Notes: a model not told the origin generated them from the letters alone. 64,000 nt of DNA from Clostridia bacterium (GCA_017517865.1 JAFWYB010000052.1:62001-126000), one strand, 5' to 3'. Shown: positions 49,601 to 60,087, numbered from the stretch's first letter. Made by a program: numbers and translations.

Positions 49601-50616
49601 AGCATATAAACGTTGCCTTGTTTGTACCGGACTTAGGCTGTCCCCACAGATGCAGCTTCTGTAATCAGAAGACTATTTCCGGTAAGCAGAATCCTATAAA
49701 CGCCGCAGATATTGAAAAGGCAGTTGAAACCGCCCTCTCAACTGCGGACTGCAACGAGGGAGAAATCGCCTTTTTCGGCGGCAGCTTTACAGCAATAGAC
49801 AGAGGCTATATGCTTGAGCTTCTTAAAAAAGCTGAGGAATACGTCAGCAAGGGCCTTTTCAGAGGAATAAGAATTTCAACCCGCCCGGACTGTATAAACG
49901 AGGAGATACTTGAAATTCTCCGCAGCTACGGTGTGAGCTCGATTGAGCTTGGCTGTCAGAGTATGGACGATGAGGTTCTCAGAATGAACAACCGAGGTCA
50001 CACAAGTGACTGTGTTACCGAGGCGGCAGAGCTTATCAAAAGCTACGGCTTTGAGCTCGGTGTGCAGATGATGACCGGGCTTTACGGTGATACCCGCGAA
50101 AAAAGCCTTGAAACGGCAAGAAAGCTTATTTCTCTTAAACCTGACACTGCACGCATTTATCCTACGGTTGTGCTTGAGGGCACAGAGCTTGAAAGGCTTT
50201 ACCGTAACGGGAAATACACACCTCAGAGCATTGAAGAAGCAACGGAGCTTTGCTCGGAGTTACTTATGATGTTCAATGACAGCGGTATCAGGGTTATCCG
50301 CCTCGGGCTTCATTCGGGCGGAAATGTTGAAGAAGGCTTTGTTGCGGGTGTGTATCATCCTGCCTTCAGAGAGCTTTGTGAAAGCCGTATTTATCTGAAG
50401 CTTACCGAAAAAGAGCTTGAAATACAAAAGCTTTCAGGCGGTGAAATTGAAATAACCGTCGGCAGCAGATACGTATCAATGCTGGCGGGTCAGAAAAAAT
50501 CAAATGTAAAATATTTACAGGCAAAAGGCTATAAGGTCAGAATAGTACAGGATGACGGATATCCGAAATATAAAATAACAGTGCGAGGAATTAAAAATGA
50601 CATTAAAAGCACTTGA
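49597..50616 (+). CDS. Elp3-like radical SAM protein
   Basis: This 339-residue protein begins at TTG 49597, overlapping the rnc stop. It has the radical SAM cysteines in LGCPHRCSFCNQ, then FFGGSFTAID, ELGCQSMDDEVLRMNNRGHT and GVQMMTGLYGD, as in the Elp3/COG1243 branch. The acetyltransferase domain of eukaryotic Elp3 is missing; a short beta-rich C-terminal part replaces it. The family often lies between rnc and smc in clostridia and probably modifies RNA, but its reaction is not established. Confidence 0.8.
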   Translation: MKHINVALFVPDLGCPHRCSFCNQKTISGKQNPINAADIEKAVETALSTADCNEGEIAFFGGSFTAIDRGYMLELLKKAEEYVSKGLFRGIRISTRPDCINEEILEILRSYGVSSIELGCQSMDDEVLRMNNRGHTSDCVTEAAELIKSYGFELGVQMMTGLYGDTREKSLETARKLISLKPDTARIYPTVVLEGTELERLYRNGKYTPQSIEEATELCSELLMMFNDSGIRVIRLGLHSGGNVEEGFVAGVYHPAFRELCESRIYLKLTEKELEIQKLSGGEIEITVGSRYVSMLAGQKKSNVKYLQAKGYKVRIVQDDGYPKYKITVRGIKNDIKST

Positions 50617-53600
50617 AATGCAGGGCTTCAAATCCTTCCCCGAAAAAACAACTCTCAACTTCGGTAAGGGTATAACAGCTGTTGTCGGTCCTAACGGAAG
50701 CGGAAAGAGTAATATTTCCGACGCTGTCCGCTGGGTGCTTGGTGAGCAATCATCAAAGTCACTGCGAGGCTCGAAAATGGAGGACGTAATTTTCGACGGC
50801 ACAAAAATCAGAAAGGCACACGGCTTTGCCCAGGTTACGTTGCGCCTTGACAACAGTGACGGCAACCTTAAGGGCTACGACAGCGATGAGGTTTCCGTTA
50901 CAAGAAGATATTACCGCTCGGGCGAAAGCGAATATAAAATAAACGGTGTAAATGTACGTCTTAAGGATGTTCACGAGCTGTTTATGGATACGGGTCTCGG
51001 CAGAGACGGTTATTCAATGGTCAGTCAGGGCAAAATTGCCGATATGGTAAGCGGCAAGGGTAAGGAATGCCGTGAAATGCTTGAAGAGGCGGCAGGGATT
51101 TCCTCATACAGATACAGACGGAACGATTCACTCAAAAAGCTTTCTCAGGCTGAAGAAAATCTCGTACGCTTAAGAGATATTCTCGCTGAGCTTGAAGGAC
51201 GTATAGGCCCTCTTAAAACTCAGAGTGAAAAGGCACAGAAATTTCTTGTGCTTGCTGCCGAGAAAAAAGAAATTGAAATAGGTCTCTGGCTATACAATAT
51301 CGATAAGCTTCGTGAAAATCTCAGCAAGCAGCAGGATAACATAGCGATTGCATCGGCTCACTACGAAAGCGCCGAAAAGGAGCTTTCGGAAATTGAACAG
51401 ATGATTGAAAAGTGTATTGCCGATACACAGAACATAAACATTGAAATTGATGAAATAAGAAACTCAATCTCACTTCTTGAAGAAAAAGCCGCAAACGCAT
51501 CGGGAGAGCAGGCAGTTCTGAGAAATTCAATTGAGCATAATAATGAAACAATTGAGAGAATAAATAAAGACAGAAACGATTCGGAGACAAATCAGCAGCA
51601 GCTTCTTAAGGAAATTCAGACCGAGGAAAAGCTTATCGGACGTATTCTTGAAATACGTACCGAAAAAAGCGAGGAGCTGAAAAATACTGAGGCTCTTTTA
51701 GAGAAAATGCAGACCGAGGGCGTAGGTATTGATACACAGTCCGCCGAGCTTTCAAGGCGTATTGCAGAGCTTACCAAGGAGCTTTCAGACAGCAGAGTTG
51801 CTTATTCAACGGCTATGTCTTCAATAAGTGAAATCAAGTCCAGAACAGAGATAATTGATCAGCTTATTTTCGGCAAAAGAGATGCCGTAGCTCAGCTTTC
51901 CGATGAGGTTTCCGTTAAAGAAAAGGCGATAGCCGAGGCTGATTCGGAAATTATTTCTGCAACCAATTCGGTTAAGGGCTACACGCTCAAGCTTGCCGCT
52001 GCAAACGAAAAGGCAGATAAGGTTAAAAAAGACCTTGACGATTCCTCCTTTGAGCAACAGAGAACTACCTCTAAAATCAAGATGCTTGACGAGCTTGAAA
52101 AGAATATGGAAGGCTATTCCGGTGCGGTGCGCCGCATAATCAAGGAAAGCAAGAAGGGTGCCTTAAAGGGTATTCACGGCACAGTTTCTCAGCTTATTTC
52201 AGTTAAGGCAGAGCACGCTGTTGCGATTGAAACGGCTTTGGGTAATTCAATACAGAATATCGTTACCGATACCGAGAACGATGCTAAAAATGCCATCAAC
52301 CTGCTGAAAAGCGAAAATGCGGGCAGGGCAACCTTCCAGCCGATTTCAGCTGTAAGGGGCAAAAGCTTTGAAGAAGACGGAACAGAGGACTGCTACGGCT
52401 ATGTTGACCTTGCGGTTAATCTTGTTAAGTGTGACGGTAAATACAGTGAGATAATTTCTTCGCTTCTCGGTAAGATTGTTGTCGCTGAGGATCTTACAAG
52501 TGCTATTGCAATAGCTAAAAAGTATTCTTACAGATTTAAAATCGTTACTCTTGACGGTCAGATAATCAACACCGGAGGCTCAATGACCGGTGGCTCTCAG
52601 GCACAGAGTACGGGTATTCTTTCAAGAAGCACCGAAATAGAACGTCTTAAGGCAAAAGAAAAGGAGCTTGCCGATAAGTGCATAAAGGTGCAGAATACCT
52701 ATGACGGGCTTCTGAAAGAGATAAATGCTCTTACAGCTGAGCTTGAAGAATGTAAAAACGGTCTTACCCTTGCTCAGGAAGAAAAAATCCGTATACAGGG
52801 TGAATATAATCTTGTACTTCAGCAATATAAGGATTCAAAGGATGCTCTTGACAATCTCATTTCAGAGAAAAATCAGGCAGACGAGCGTATTTATACAATA
52901 GTTGCAGAATGCGACCTTCATAAAGAAAAGATGGACGAGCTTTCAAAAAGCATAAGTGAAAATGAAAGCTGTCTTGAAATGCTCGACAGCAAGAAATCTG
53001 AAATATCCGCCAGGAGAGAGGATATCGTAAACACCGTAACAAGGCTCAACCTTGATATCCACGGTGCAGACAGAGATTTAAGTGCAAGAAATCAGGCTCT
53101 CGGACTTCTTAAGGCACGCCTTGTAAGTCAGGAGGACAGAGATAAGGAGCTCGACAGAGAGATTGAAGCAATAAAGGCTAAAAACGTAGAAATTGAAAAA
53201 GAAATCGAGTTACTTTCACAGCTGACCGTTGACATTCACCGTCAGAGTGAGGAAGCAAGACTTAAGATTTCCGAGCTTCAGAAAAACCGCAGTGTTGCCG
53301 AAGAAAAATCACAGTCACTGCGCGTTGTTGAGAAAAACAAAACTGCAGAGCGTGAAAAAATCAGCGGTGAGCTTGCAAGACTTGAGGAGCGTAAGGAAGC
53401 AATGCTCAGAGAGTATGACGACACCGTCAATAAGCTTTACGAGGAATATCAGCTTACCAAACGTGAGGCTGAGGCCATAGGCGAAAAGCCCGAGGATCCC
53501 AAGGGCGCCCAGAAGCGGCTTCACGAAATCAAAAACTCCATAAGGGCACTCGGTTCGGTTAATGTCGGTGCTATTGAAGAGTATAAAGAGGTAAGTGAGC

Positions 53601-54172
53601 GCTATGAGTTTATGTCAACTCAGGTTGCGGATGTCGAAAAGAGTAAGAAAGAGCTTATCCGTCTGATAGAAGAGCTTACCTATAAGATGAGCCATCAGTT
53701 CCGTGAGCAGTTTGTAAAAATAAACGACAACTTCAACGAAACCTTCCGCGAGCTTTTCGGAGGCGGTCAGGCACAGCTTATACTTGAAAATCCTGCCGAT
53801 GTGCTTGAGAGTAATATTGATATAAAGCTTCAGCCTCCCGGAAAGAACGTCAAGCGTCTTGACTCACTTTCAGGCGGTGAAAAGGGCCTTTCCGCAATTG
53901 CACTTCTGTTTGCAATTATGAAGGTAAATCCCGCACCCTTCTGCATTTTTGACGAGGTTGAGGCGGCTCTTGATGACGTTAACGTACAGAGATATGCTCA
54001 GTATGTGCGCAGAATGACAGATAATACACAGTTTATTCTTATCACTCACAGACGCGGTACTATGGAAGAGGCGGATATGCTTTACGGTATCACAATGCAG
54101 GAGCAGGGAGTTTCAAAGCTTCTTGAGCTCAAGACTGCTGAGCTTGCAAAGAAACTGGGCATCACACAGTAA
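50597..54172 (+). CDS. smc: Chromosome segregation protein SMC
   Basis: The 1191-residue protein has Walker A GPNGSGKSN (residues 32-40), a long coiled coil, a globular hinge (about residues 505-680, starting MEGYSGAVR and including GGSMTGG), a returning coiled coil, the signature LSGGEKGLSAIALLF, and Walker B with FCIFDEVEAALDD. It organises and segregates the chromosome with ScpA and ScpB. It overlaps the preceding gene by 20 nt and is followed by ftsY 12 nt later. Confidence 0.97.
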   Translation: MTLKALEMQGFKSFPEKTTLNFGKGITAVVGPNGSGKSNISDAVRWVLGEQSSKSLRGSKMEDVIFDGTKIRKAHGFAQVTLRLDNSDGNLKGYDSDEVSVTRRYYRSGESEYKINGVNVRLKDVHELFMDTGLGRDGYSMVSQGKIADMVSGKGKECREMLEEAAGISSYRYRRNDSLKKLSQAEENLVRLRDILAELEGRIGPLKTQSEKAQKFLVLAAEKKEIEIGLWLYNIDKLRENLSKQQDNIAIASAHYESAEKELSEIEQMIEKCIADTQNINIEIDEIRNSISLLEEKAANASGEQAVLRNSIEHNNETIERINKDRNDSETNQQQLLKEIQTEEKLIGRILEIRTEKSEELKNTEALLEKMQTEGVGIDTQSAELSRRIAELTKELSDSRVAYSTAMSSISEIKSRTEIIDQLIFGKRDAVAQLSDEVSVKEKAIAEADSEIISATNSVKGYTLKLAAANEKADKVKKDLDDSSFEQQRTTSKIKMLDELEKNMEGYSGAVRRIIKESKKGALKGIHGTVSQLISVKAEHAVAIETALGNSIQNIVTDTENDAKNAINLLKSENAGRATFQPISAVRGKSFEEDGTEDCYGYVDLAVNLVKCDGKYSEIISSLLGKIVVAEDLTSAIAIAKKYSYRFKIVTLDGQIINTGGSMTGGSQAQSTGILSRSTEIERLKAKEKELADKCIKVQNTYDGLLKEINALTAELEECKNGLTLAQEEKIRIQGEYNLVLQQYKDSKDALDNLISEKNQADERIYTIVAECDLHKEKMDELSKSISENESCLEMLDSKKSEISARREDIVNTVTRLNLDIHGADRDLSARNQALGLLKARLVSQEDRDKELDREIEAIKAKNVEIEKEIELLSQLTVDIHRQSEEARLKISELQKNRSVAEEKSQSLRVVEKNKTAEREKISGELARLEERKEAMLREYDDTVNKLYEEYQLTKREAEAIGEKPEDPKGAQKRLHEIKNSIRALGSVNVGAIEEYKEVSERYEFMSTQVADVEKSKKELIRLIEELTYKMSHQFREQFVKINDNFNETFRELFGGGQAQLILENPADVLESNIDIKLQPPGKNVKRLDSLSGGEKGLSAIALLFAIMKVNPAPFCIFDEVEAALDDVNVQRYAQYVRRMTDNTQFILITHRRGTMEEADMLYGITMQEQGVSKLLELKTAELAKKLGITQ

Positions 54173-54184
54173 GGAGTTTTAATT

Positions 54185-55114
54185 ATGGGTATATTTAAAA
54201 AATTCGGCTTCGGACTCAAGAAAACCCGTGAAGGAATGACGGGCAGAATTGAGGATGTACTCGGAGCTTACGAAGAAATAACGGAAGATTTATACGATGA
54301 CCTTGAAGAAGCTCTTATTATGGGCGACGTGGGTATGAAAACCGCAGTTGATATTGTTGCAGAGCTCAGAAAAAGAGTTGATCACAACGAGGTGCGTAAC
54401 CCGAAGCACGCAAAGATGATTATTGCCGATATTGTAGCCGATATGATTGACGGCGGCGAGGATATGGGACTTATTACAATTCCCTCGATTATCCTTGTAA
54501 TCGGCGTTAACGGTGTGGGTAAAACAACCACAATCGGCAAGCTTGCCGCTATGTATAAGAAAGAGGGTAAAAAGGTTATTCTGGGTGCAGCAGATACCTT
54601 CAGAGCAGCCGCTATTGAGCAGCTTGAGGTATGGGCGGACAGAGCGGGCGTTGATATCGTAAAGCACAAGGAGGGTGCAGACCCTGCCGCTGTTGTTTAC
54701 GATACAATCAGTGCAGGTATTGCAAGAGATTGCGATATTATTATCTGTGACACTGCAGGCAGACTTCACAACAAGAAAAACCTTATGGATGAGCTTGCAA
54801 AGATATACAGAGTTGTTGAAAAACAGCTTCCCTATGCTGACCGTGAAATTCTTCTTGTACTCGATGCAACAACCGGTCAGAATGCAGTAAGCCAGGCAAA
54901 GGAATTTATGAATGTTGCCGAGCTTACGGGTATTGCTCTTACGAAGCTTGACGGCACCGCAAGAGGCGGCGTTGTGCTTGCTATCAAGAATGAGCTTAAG
55001 CTTCCCGTTAAGTTTATCGGTGTAGGTGAGCAGATTGACGACCTTCAGCCCTTCAAGCCTGCGGTTTTTGCAAAGGCTCTCTTTGAAGATACCTCAGCTG
55101 TTGAGGAGGAATAA
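54185..55114 (+). CDS. ftsY: Signal recognition particle receptor FtsY
   Basis: This 309-residue GTPase has only a short N-terminal A region, then the NG domain: GVNGVGKTTTIGKLA (P-loop), DTFRAAAIEQL, CDTAGRLHNKKNLM and TKLDGTARGG. It docks ribosome-nascent-chain-SRP complexes at the membrane. The short A region is usual in Gram-positive bacteria. The smc-ftsY order is conserved. Confidence 0.96.
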   Translation: MGIFKKFGFGLKKTREGMTGRIEDVLGAYEEITEDLYDDLEEALIMGDVGMKTAVDIVAELRKRVDHNEVRNPKHAKMIIADIVADMIDGGEDMGLITIPSIILVIGVNGVGKTTTIGKLAAMYKKEGKKVILGAADTFRAAAIEQLEVWADRAGVDIVKHKEGADPAAVVYDTISAGIARDCDIIICDTAGRLHNKKNLMDELAKIYRVVEKQLPYADREILLVLDATTGQNAVSQAKEFMNVAELTGIALTKLDGTARGGVVLAIKNELKLPVKFIGVGEQIDDLQPFKPAVFAKALFEDTSAVEEE

Positions 55115-55117
55115 AAG

Positions 55118-55699
55118 ATGAAAATTCTTATTGCTACTCACAATAAGCATAAGCTCAGCGAAATGGCAAGAATACTTGAGCCTATGGGCTACGAGGCAGT
55201 AACGGATACAGATTTGGGCTTTGCTCTTACCGAGGCCGAGGAAAACGGCAGCACATTTCTTGAAAATGCAAGAATTAAGGCAGAAAGCGGCTGTAAGGAA
55301 AGCGGCATTCCCTGTATTGCCGATGACAGCGGACTCTGTGTTGATGCACTTAACGGTGAGCCCGGTGTTTTCTCTGCAAGATACAGCGGTGAGCACGGTG
55401 ACGACAAGGCAAATAACGAAAAGCTTCTCTTTAACCTTAAAGATGTTCCCGATGAAAAGAGAACTGCAAGGTTTGTGTGTGCAATCTGCGTTTCTTTTCC
55501 CGACGGCAGAGAAATAACCGCCGAGGGCACCTGCGATGGTAAAATCGGTTATGAATACAGAGGTAATAACGGCTTCGGCTACGATCCCTTATTTATGGTG
55601 GGAGCCAGAAGCTTTGCAGAGCTTTCTGCAGAGGAAAAGGATGCAATAAGCCACAGAGGTAACGCACTTAAAAAATTAGAAAAGTTATTAACCGAATAA
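55118..55699 (+). CDS. rdgB: XTP/dITP diphosphatase (RdgB/HAM1 family)
   Basis: This 193-residue protein begins with the substrate-binding ATHNKHKLSEM and has DDSGLCVDALNGEPGVFSARYSGE and GFGYDPLF. It hydrolyses deaminated purine triphosphates to keep them out of DNA and RNA. It starts 3 nt after ftsY, with GGAGGAA as its ribosome site. Confidence 0.94.
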   Translation: MKILIATHNKHKLSEMARILEPMGYEAVTDTDLGFALTEAEENGSTFLENARIKAESGCKESGIPCIADDSGLCVDALNGEPGVFSARYSGEHGDDKANNEKLLFNLKDVPDEKRTARFVCAICVSFPDGREITAEGTCDGKIGYEYRGNNGFGYDPLFMVGARSFAELSAEEKDAISHRGNALKKLEKLLTE

Positions 55700-55722
55700 A
55701 TTATATATCAGGAGATTTACAA

Positions 55723-56124
55723 ATGACAGGTAAAGAAAGAGCTCAATGGAGAGCGCAGGCAAATCACCTTGAACCCCTTTTCCAGATTGGTAAGGGCGGA
55801 ATGTCAGATGCACTTATAAAGCAGACAGACGATGCTCTCAGAGCAAGAGAGCTTATAAAGGTAAAGGTTCTTCTTGAATCTTCACCCATCACACCGAGAG
55901 AAACCGCAGACGAGCTTGCAAAGGCAACGGGCGCAGAGGTAATTCAGGTTATCGGCGGTGTTATTGTTCTATACAGAGAAAGCCCGGAACTTAAGGAAAA
56001 GGCTGCACAGAAGGCAAAGAACATCAAGAAGGCTGCAAAGCTTAAAAGAGAAAAAGCTATTGCAGAAAAGAAGGATAAGAAAAAATTCCGTTTCACGGGT
56101 AACGTATCAAAGGGCAGAAAATAA
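55723..56124 (+). CDS. yhbY: YhbY/CRM-domain RNA-binding protein
   Basis: The first 95 residues form a CRS1-YhbY domain (LEPLFQIGKGGMSDAL, LIKVKVLLES, GAEVIQVIGGVIVLYRES), which binds pre-50S ribosomal subunits. A Lys-rich tail of about 38 residues is added. The stop TAA shares a base with the start of nadD, so translation is coupled. Ribosome assembly is the likely role. Confidence 0.88.
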   Translation: MTGKERAQWRAQANHLEPLFQIGKGGMSDALIKQTDDALRARELIKVKVLLESSPITPRETADELAKATGAEVIQVIGGVIVLYRESPELKEKAAQKAKNIKKAAKLKREKAIAEKKDKKKFRFTGNVSKGRK

Positions 56125-57308
56125 TGCGTATCGGTATATACGGCGGAAGCTTCAATCCGCCCCACAAAGGACATATAAGACTTGCAGAGGCTATTTTCTG
56201 CGATGCACAGCTTGATAAAATACTCATTATTCCTGCCGGTACTCCTCCTCATAAGGAAAGCCCTGATCTTGCCGAAGACAGTGCGCGGCTTGCTATGTGC
56301 GCTATGGCATTCGGCGGAGAAAAATATGAGATAAGCGACGTTGAAATTAAGCGCGGCGGTAAAAGCTATACTGTTGACACGGTTGCTGAGCTGAGAAAAA
56401 CTTATCCCGAAGATGAGTTTTTTCTTATAATCGGCTCAGATATGCTGCTGAGCTTTGACAAGTGGTACAGGTATGAGGATATACTCAAAGAGGTTACTCT
56501 TTGTGTTGCAACCAGGGAAGATGAAATCAGCCGAGAGTCGCTTTTCAGCTTTGCTCACAATGTACTCGGTCTTGCAGACAATGAGCTTATTGTTTCGGAA
56601 ATTTCAGCCTTCGAGTGCTCTTCTACCGATATAAGAGATAAGATAAAGGCAGGGGAAAATACCGAAGAGCTTCTCAGCGACGGTGTAAGAGCTTTTATTG
56701 CAGAAAAAGGGCTTTATACCGACAGATACACTCACTGGAGAAAGCTTCTAAGGCTAAGACTTCTCGAAAAAAGATATATACACTCTCTTAATGTTGCAGA
56801 CAGTGCAAGACATCTTGCAAAATTATACGGTGCCGATGAGGAAAAGGCCTATTTTGCCGGTCTTGTTCACGATATAATGAAAAATGCAGATGAAGAAGAA
56901 CAGTTGCAAATAATGAAAAAAGGTGGTATAATTCTTAGCTGTACGGAAAAAGCCAATAAAAAGCTTTGGCACGCTATGGCGGGTGAATGCTATCTGCGCC
57001 TCGAAAAGGGGATAACCGACGGGGAGATTCTTAACGCGGTAAGGTACCACACGACCGGCAGAGCGGGTATGAGTCTTCTTGAAAAGGTTGTTTATATAGC
57101 AGATTATATTTCCGCAGAAAGGGATTACGACGACGTTGACGTGATGCGTGAGCTTTCAATGAATAACGGTCTTGACGAAGCGGCGCTTTACGCTCTCAAG
57201 TTTTCGTTCAGATCTCTTTCAAAAAAAGAAAAGCTTATTCACACCGACAGTGTGGAATACTATAACGAACTTATAATCGAAAGAGGGGAAAAATATGACA
57301 GAGCTTGA
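56124..57308 (+). CDS. nadD: NadD-YqeK fusion: nicotinate-nucleotide adenylyltransferase plus HD-domain hydrolase
   Basis: Residues 1 to about 195 are NadD: GIYGGSFNPPHKGHIRLA with the HxGH site, IIPAGTPPHKE, and the CSSTDIRDKI motif. They make deamido-NAD from nicotinate mononucleotide. From about residue 205 follows a YqeK-type HD phosphohydrolase (RYIHSLNVADSARHLAKLYG and FAGLVHDIMK), whose family cleaves diadenosine tetraphosphate. These two are usually separate neighbouring genes; here one continuous frame covers both. It overlaps rsfS by 14 nt. Confidence 0.92.
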   Translation: MRIGIYGGSFNPPHKGHIRLAEAIFCDAQLDKILIIPAGTPPHKESPDLAEDSARLAMCAMAFGGEKYEISDVEIKRGGKSYTVDTVAELRKTYPEDEFFLIIGSDMLLSFDKWYRYEDILKEVTLCVATREDEISRESLFSFAHNVLGLADNELIVSEISAFECSSTDIRDKIKAGENTEELLSDGVRAFIAEKGLYTDRYTHWRKLLRLRLLEKRYIHSLNVADSARHLAKLYGADEEKAYFAGLVHDIMKNADEEEQLQIMKKGGIILSCTEKANKKLWHAMAGECYLRLEKGITDGEILNAVRYHTTGRAGMSLLEKVVYIADYISAERDYDDVDVMRELSMNNGLDEAALYALKFSFRSLSKKEKLIHTDSVEYYNELIIERGEKYDRA

Positions 57309-57648
57309 AAAAGTAAAAGAGATAGTCAGAATTCTTGACAATAAAAAGGCAAAGGATATAAAGGCTATTGAAATAATTGAGCATTCAATCGTTGCCGATT
57401 ACTTTATTATTGTTTCAGGTACATCAAATACACACGTCAAGGCACTTGTTGACGAGGTTGAGTTTGAAATGAAGCAGAAGGGTGTAGAGCCCTATCACAT
57501 TGAAGGTAAGGCAACGGGCTGGATTCTTATTGACTATGATACAATTCTTGTTCATGTGTTTACAGGCGAAACAAGAGATTATTACAACCTTGAAAGACTC
57601 TGGCAGGATGCAAAAGAGATTGACCTTTCAGACATTGTAACAGAATAA
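57295..57648 (+). CDS. rsfS: Ribosomal silencing factor RsfS
   Basis: The 117-residue protein has the family blocks KAKDIKAIEIIEHSIVADYFIIVSGTS, EGKATGWILIDYDTILVHVF and RDYYNLERLW. It binds L14 of the large subunit and prevents subunit joining when nutrients fall. The nadD-yqeK-rsfS-leuS order is typical of Firmicutes. Confidence 0.94.
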   Translation: MTELEKVKEIVRILDNKKAKDIKAIEIIEHSIVADYFIIVSGTSNTHVKALVDEVEFEMKQKGVEPYHIEGKATGWILIDYDTILVHVFTGETRDYYNLERLWQDAKEIDLSDIVTE

Positions 57649-57681
57649 AAAATATTGATTTTATATAACGGAGTGATAAAT

Positions 57682-60087
57682 TTGTATTACGATTTTAAAA
57701 AAGCAGAACAGAAATGGCAGGATAAATGGGAAGAGGCAGGAGTTTTTCACGCTCAGGATAACTGCGACAAGAAAAAGTTCTACGCTCTTGTAGAGTTCCC
57801 TTATCCCAGCGGAAGCGGTATGCACGTCGGTCATATCAAGGCTTATTCAGGCCTTGAGGTTGTTTCACGTAAGCGCAGAATGGAAGGCTACAACGTCCTT
57901 TTCCCCATCGGCTTTGATGCATACGGTCTTCCCACAGAGAATTCAGCTATCAAGACAGGTATTCATCCCAGACAGCTTACCGATAAGAATATTGAAAAGT
58001 TCTCGTCACAGCTTAAGAGAGTAGGCTTTTCTTTTGACTGGGACAGAGTTGTTGACACTACTGAAGAGGGCTACTATAAGTGGACTCAGTGGATTTTCCT
58101 CAAGATGTTTGAAAACGGTCTTGCTTTCAGAGATAAGACCCTTGTTAACTACTGTCCCTCATGTAAGGTTGTTCTTTCAAACGAGGACTCTCAGGGCGGC
58201 AAGTGTGACATCTGCCACAGTGATATCGTGCAGAAGTCAAAGGACGTATGGTATCTTCGCATAACAGAGTATGCAGATAAGCTCCTTGAAGGCCTCAAGG
58301 AGGTTGACTATCTTCCCAACGTAAAGCTTCAGCAGGAAAACTGGATAGGCAAGTCAACGGGTGCATTTGTAAACTTCAACGTTAAGAATACTGAGGAAAC
58401 TCTCAGAATATATACAACACGTCCCGATACTCTCTTTGGTGTAACCTTTATGGTTATGGCTCCCGAGCATCCTATGCTTGATAAGTATAAGGATATGATT
58501 GCAAACTTTGCTGATGTTGAAAATTACAGAAATGAATGTGCAAAGAAGACTGAGTTTGAGCGTACACAGCTCGTCAAGGATAAGACGGGTGTGAAGCTTG
58601 ACGGCTTTGTTGCAATCAATCCCGTCAACGGTAAGGAAATCCCCATCTTCATTTCAGACTATGTTATGATGGGCTACGGTACCGGTGCTATTATGGCTGT
58701 TCCCGCACACGACCAGCGTGACTACGACTTTGCAAAGAAGTTCGGCATTGATATCATTGAGGTTATCAAGGGCGGCGACATTTCCGTTGAAGCCTACACG
58801 GGTGACGGTGAAATGGTTAACTCCGACTACCTTAACGGCTACAAGGATAAGAAGAGCTCAATTGCAAGAGTGCTTGAAGAGCTTGAAAAGCAGGGTATAG
58901 GTGAAAAGGGTGTTCAGTATAAGATGAAGGACTGGGCATTCAACCGTCAGCGTTACTGGGGTGAGCCTATTCCCATCGTACACTGTGAAAAGTGCGGAAT
59001 GGTTGCAGTTCCTTATTCAGAGCTTCCCCTCAGACTTCCCAAGGTTGAAAACTTTGAGCCCGGTCAGGACGGCGAAAGCCCTCTTGCAAAAATCGACGAT
59101 TTCTTAAATTGCACCTGCCCCAAGTGCGGCGGCGCGGCTAAGAGAGAAACCGATACAATGCCTCAGTGGGCAGGCTCATCCTGGTACTTCCTTCGTTATA
59201 TTGACCCTCATAACGATAATGAGCTTGCAAATATGGAAAAGCTTAAGTATTGGATGCCCGTTGATTGGTATAACGGCGGTATGGAGCATGTAACACGCCA
59301 CCTTATCTATTCACGCTTCTGGCATAAATTCCTTTACGACATCGGTGCAGTTCCCTGCGAGGAGCCCTATGCAAAGCGTACCGCTCAGGGTCTTATCCTC
59401 GGTCCTGACGGAGTAAAAATGAGCAAATCACGCGGTAACGTTATTGACCCCAACGACGTTGTTGACGTATTCGGTGCCGATGTTCTCCGTACATACGTGC
59501 TGTTTATGGGTGACTATGAGCAGGCTGCTCCCTGGTCAGAAAGCTCAGTTAAGGGCTGTAAGAGATTTATTGACAGAATATGGAATCTTCAGGAAATCCT
59601 TACTGACGGTGATGAGTTCTCAGCAGAGCTTTCATCCTCGTTCCACAAGACAATAAAGAAGGTTTCAGAGGATATTGAAACTCTTAAGTATAACACAGCT
59701 ATTGCCGCTCTTATGACTCTGCTTAATGCAATTTACAACAAGGGCTCAATAAACAAGGCAGAGCTTAAGACACTTCTTCTTCTCGTAAACCCCTTTGCTC
59801 CTCACGTAACAGAGGAAATCAACGAAGCAGTATTTGCTGACGGTCTGCTTGCAGTTGCACAGTGGCCCTCATACGACGAGGCAAAGTGCATTGACGATAC
59901 AATAGAAATCGTTGTTCAGATTAACGGTAAGGTAAGAGCCAAGCTCAACGTTGCCGCTGATATCAGCTCTGAGGATGCAATTGCAGCCGCTAAGGCAGAT
60001 GAAAAGATTGCAGAGGAAATTGCAGGCAAGACAGTAATCAAAGAGCTTTACGTTAAGGGCAGACTTGTAAATATTGTTGTAAAATAA
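57682..60087 (+). CDS. leuS: Leucyl-tRNA synthetase
   Basis: The 801-residue class I synthetase has the HIGH-type motif in PYPSGSGMHVGHIKAY, an editing domain (TTRPDTLFGVTFMVMAPEHP), the KMSKS motif in VKMSKSRGN, and a C-terminal anticodon and tail domain. The frame is open from 57655, but TTG 57682 follows CGGAGTGA at a good distance and gives the normal start YYDFKKAEQKWQ. Confidence 0.96.
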   Translation: MYYDFKKAEQKWQDKWEEAGVFHAQDNCDKKKFYALVEFPYPSGSGMHVGHIKAYSGLEVVSRKRRMEGYNVLFPIGFDAYGLPTENSAIKTGIHPRQLTDKNIEKFSSQLKRVGFSFDWDRVVDTTEEGYYKWTQWIFLKMFENGLAFRDKTLVNYCPSCKVVLSNEDSQGGKCDICHSDIVQKSKDVWYLRITEYADKLLEGLKEVDYLPNVKLQQENWIGKSTGAFVNFNVKNTEETLRIYTTRPDTLFGVTFMVMAPEHPMLDKYKDMIANFADVENYRNECAKKTEFERTQLVKDKTGVKLDGFVAINPVNGKEIPIFISDYVMMGYGTGAIMAVPAHDQRDYDFAKKFGIDIIEVIKGGDISVEAYTGDGEMVNSDYLNGYKDKKSSIARVLEELEKQGIGEKGVQYKMKDWAFNRQRYWGEPIPIVHCEKCGMVAVPYSELPLRLPKVENFEPGQDGESPLAKIDDFLNCTCPKCGGAAKRETDTMPQWAGSSWYFLRYIDPHNDNELANMEKLKYWMPVDWYNGGMEHVTRHLIYSRFWHKFLYDIGAVPCEEPYAKRTAQGLILGPDGVKMSKSRGNVIDPNDVVDVFGADVLRTYVLFMGDYEQAAPWSESSVKGCKRFIDRIWNLQEILTDGDEFSAELSSSFHKTIKKVSEDIETLKYNTAIAALMTLLNAIYNKGSINKAELKTLLLLVNPFAPHVTEEINEAVFADGLLAVAQWPSYDEAKCIDDTIEIVVQINGKVRAKLNVAADISSEDAIAAAKADEKIAEEIAGKTVIKELYVKGRLVNIVVK

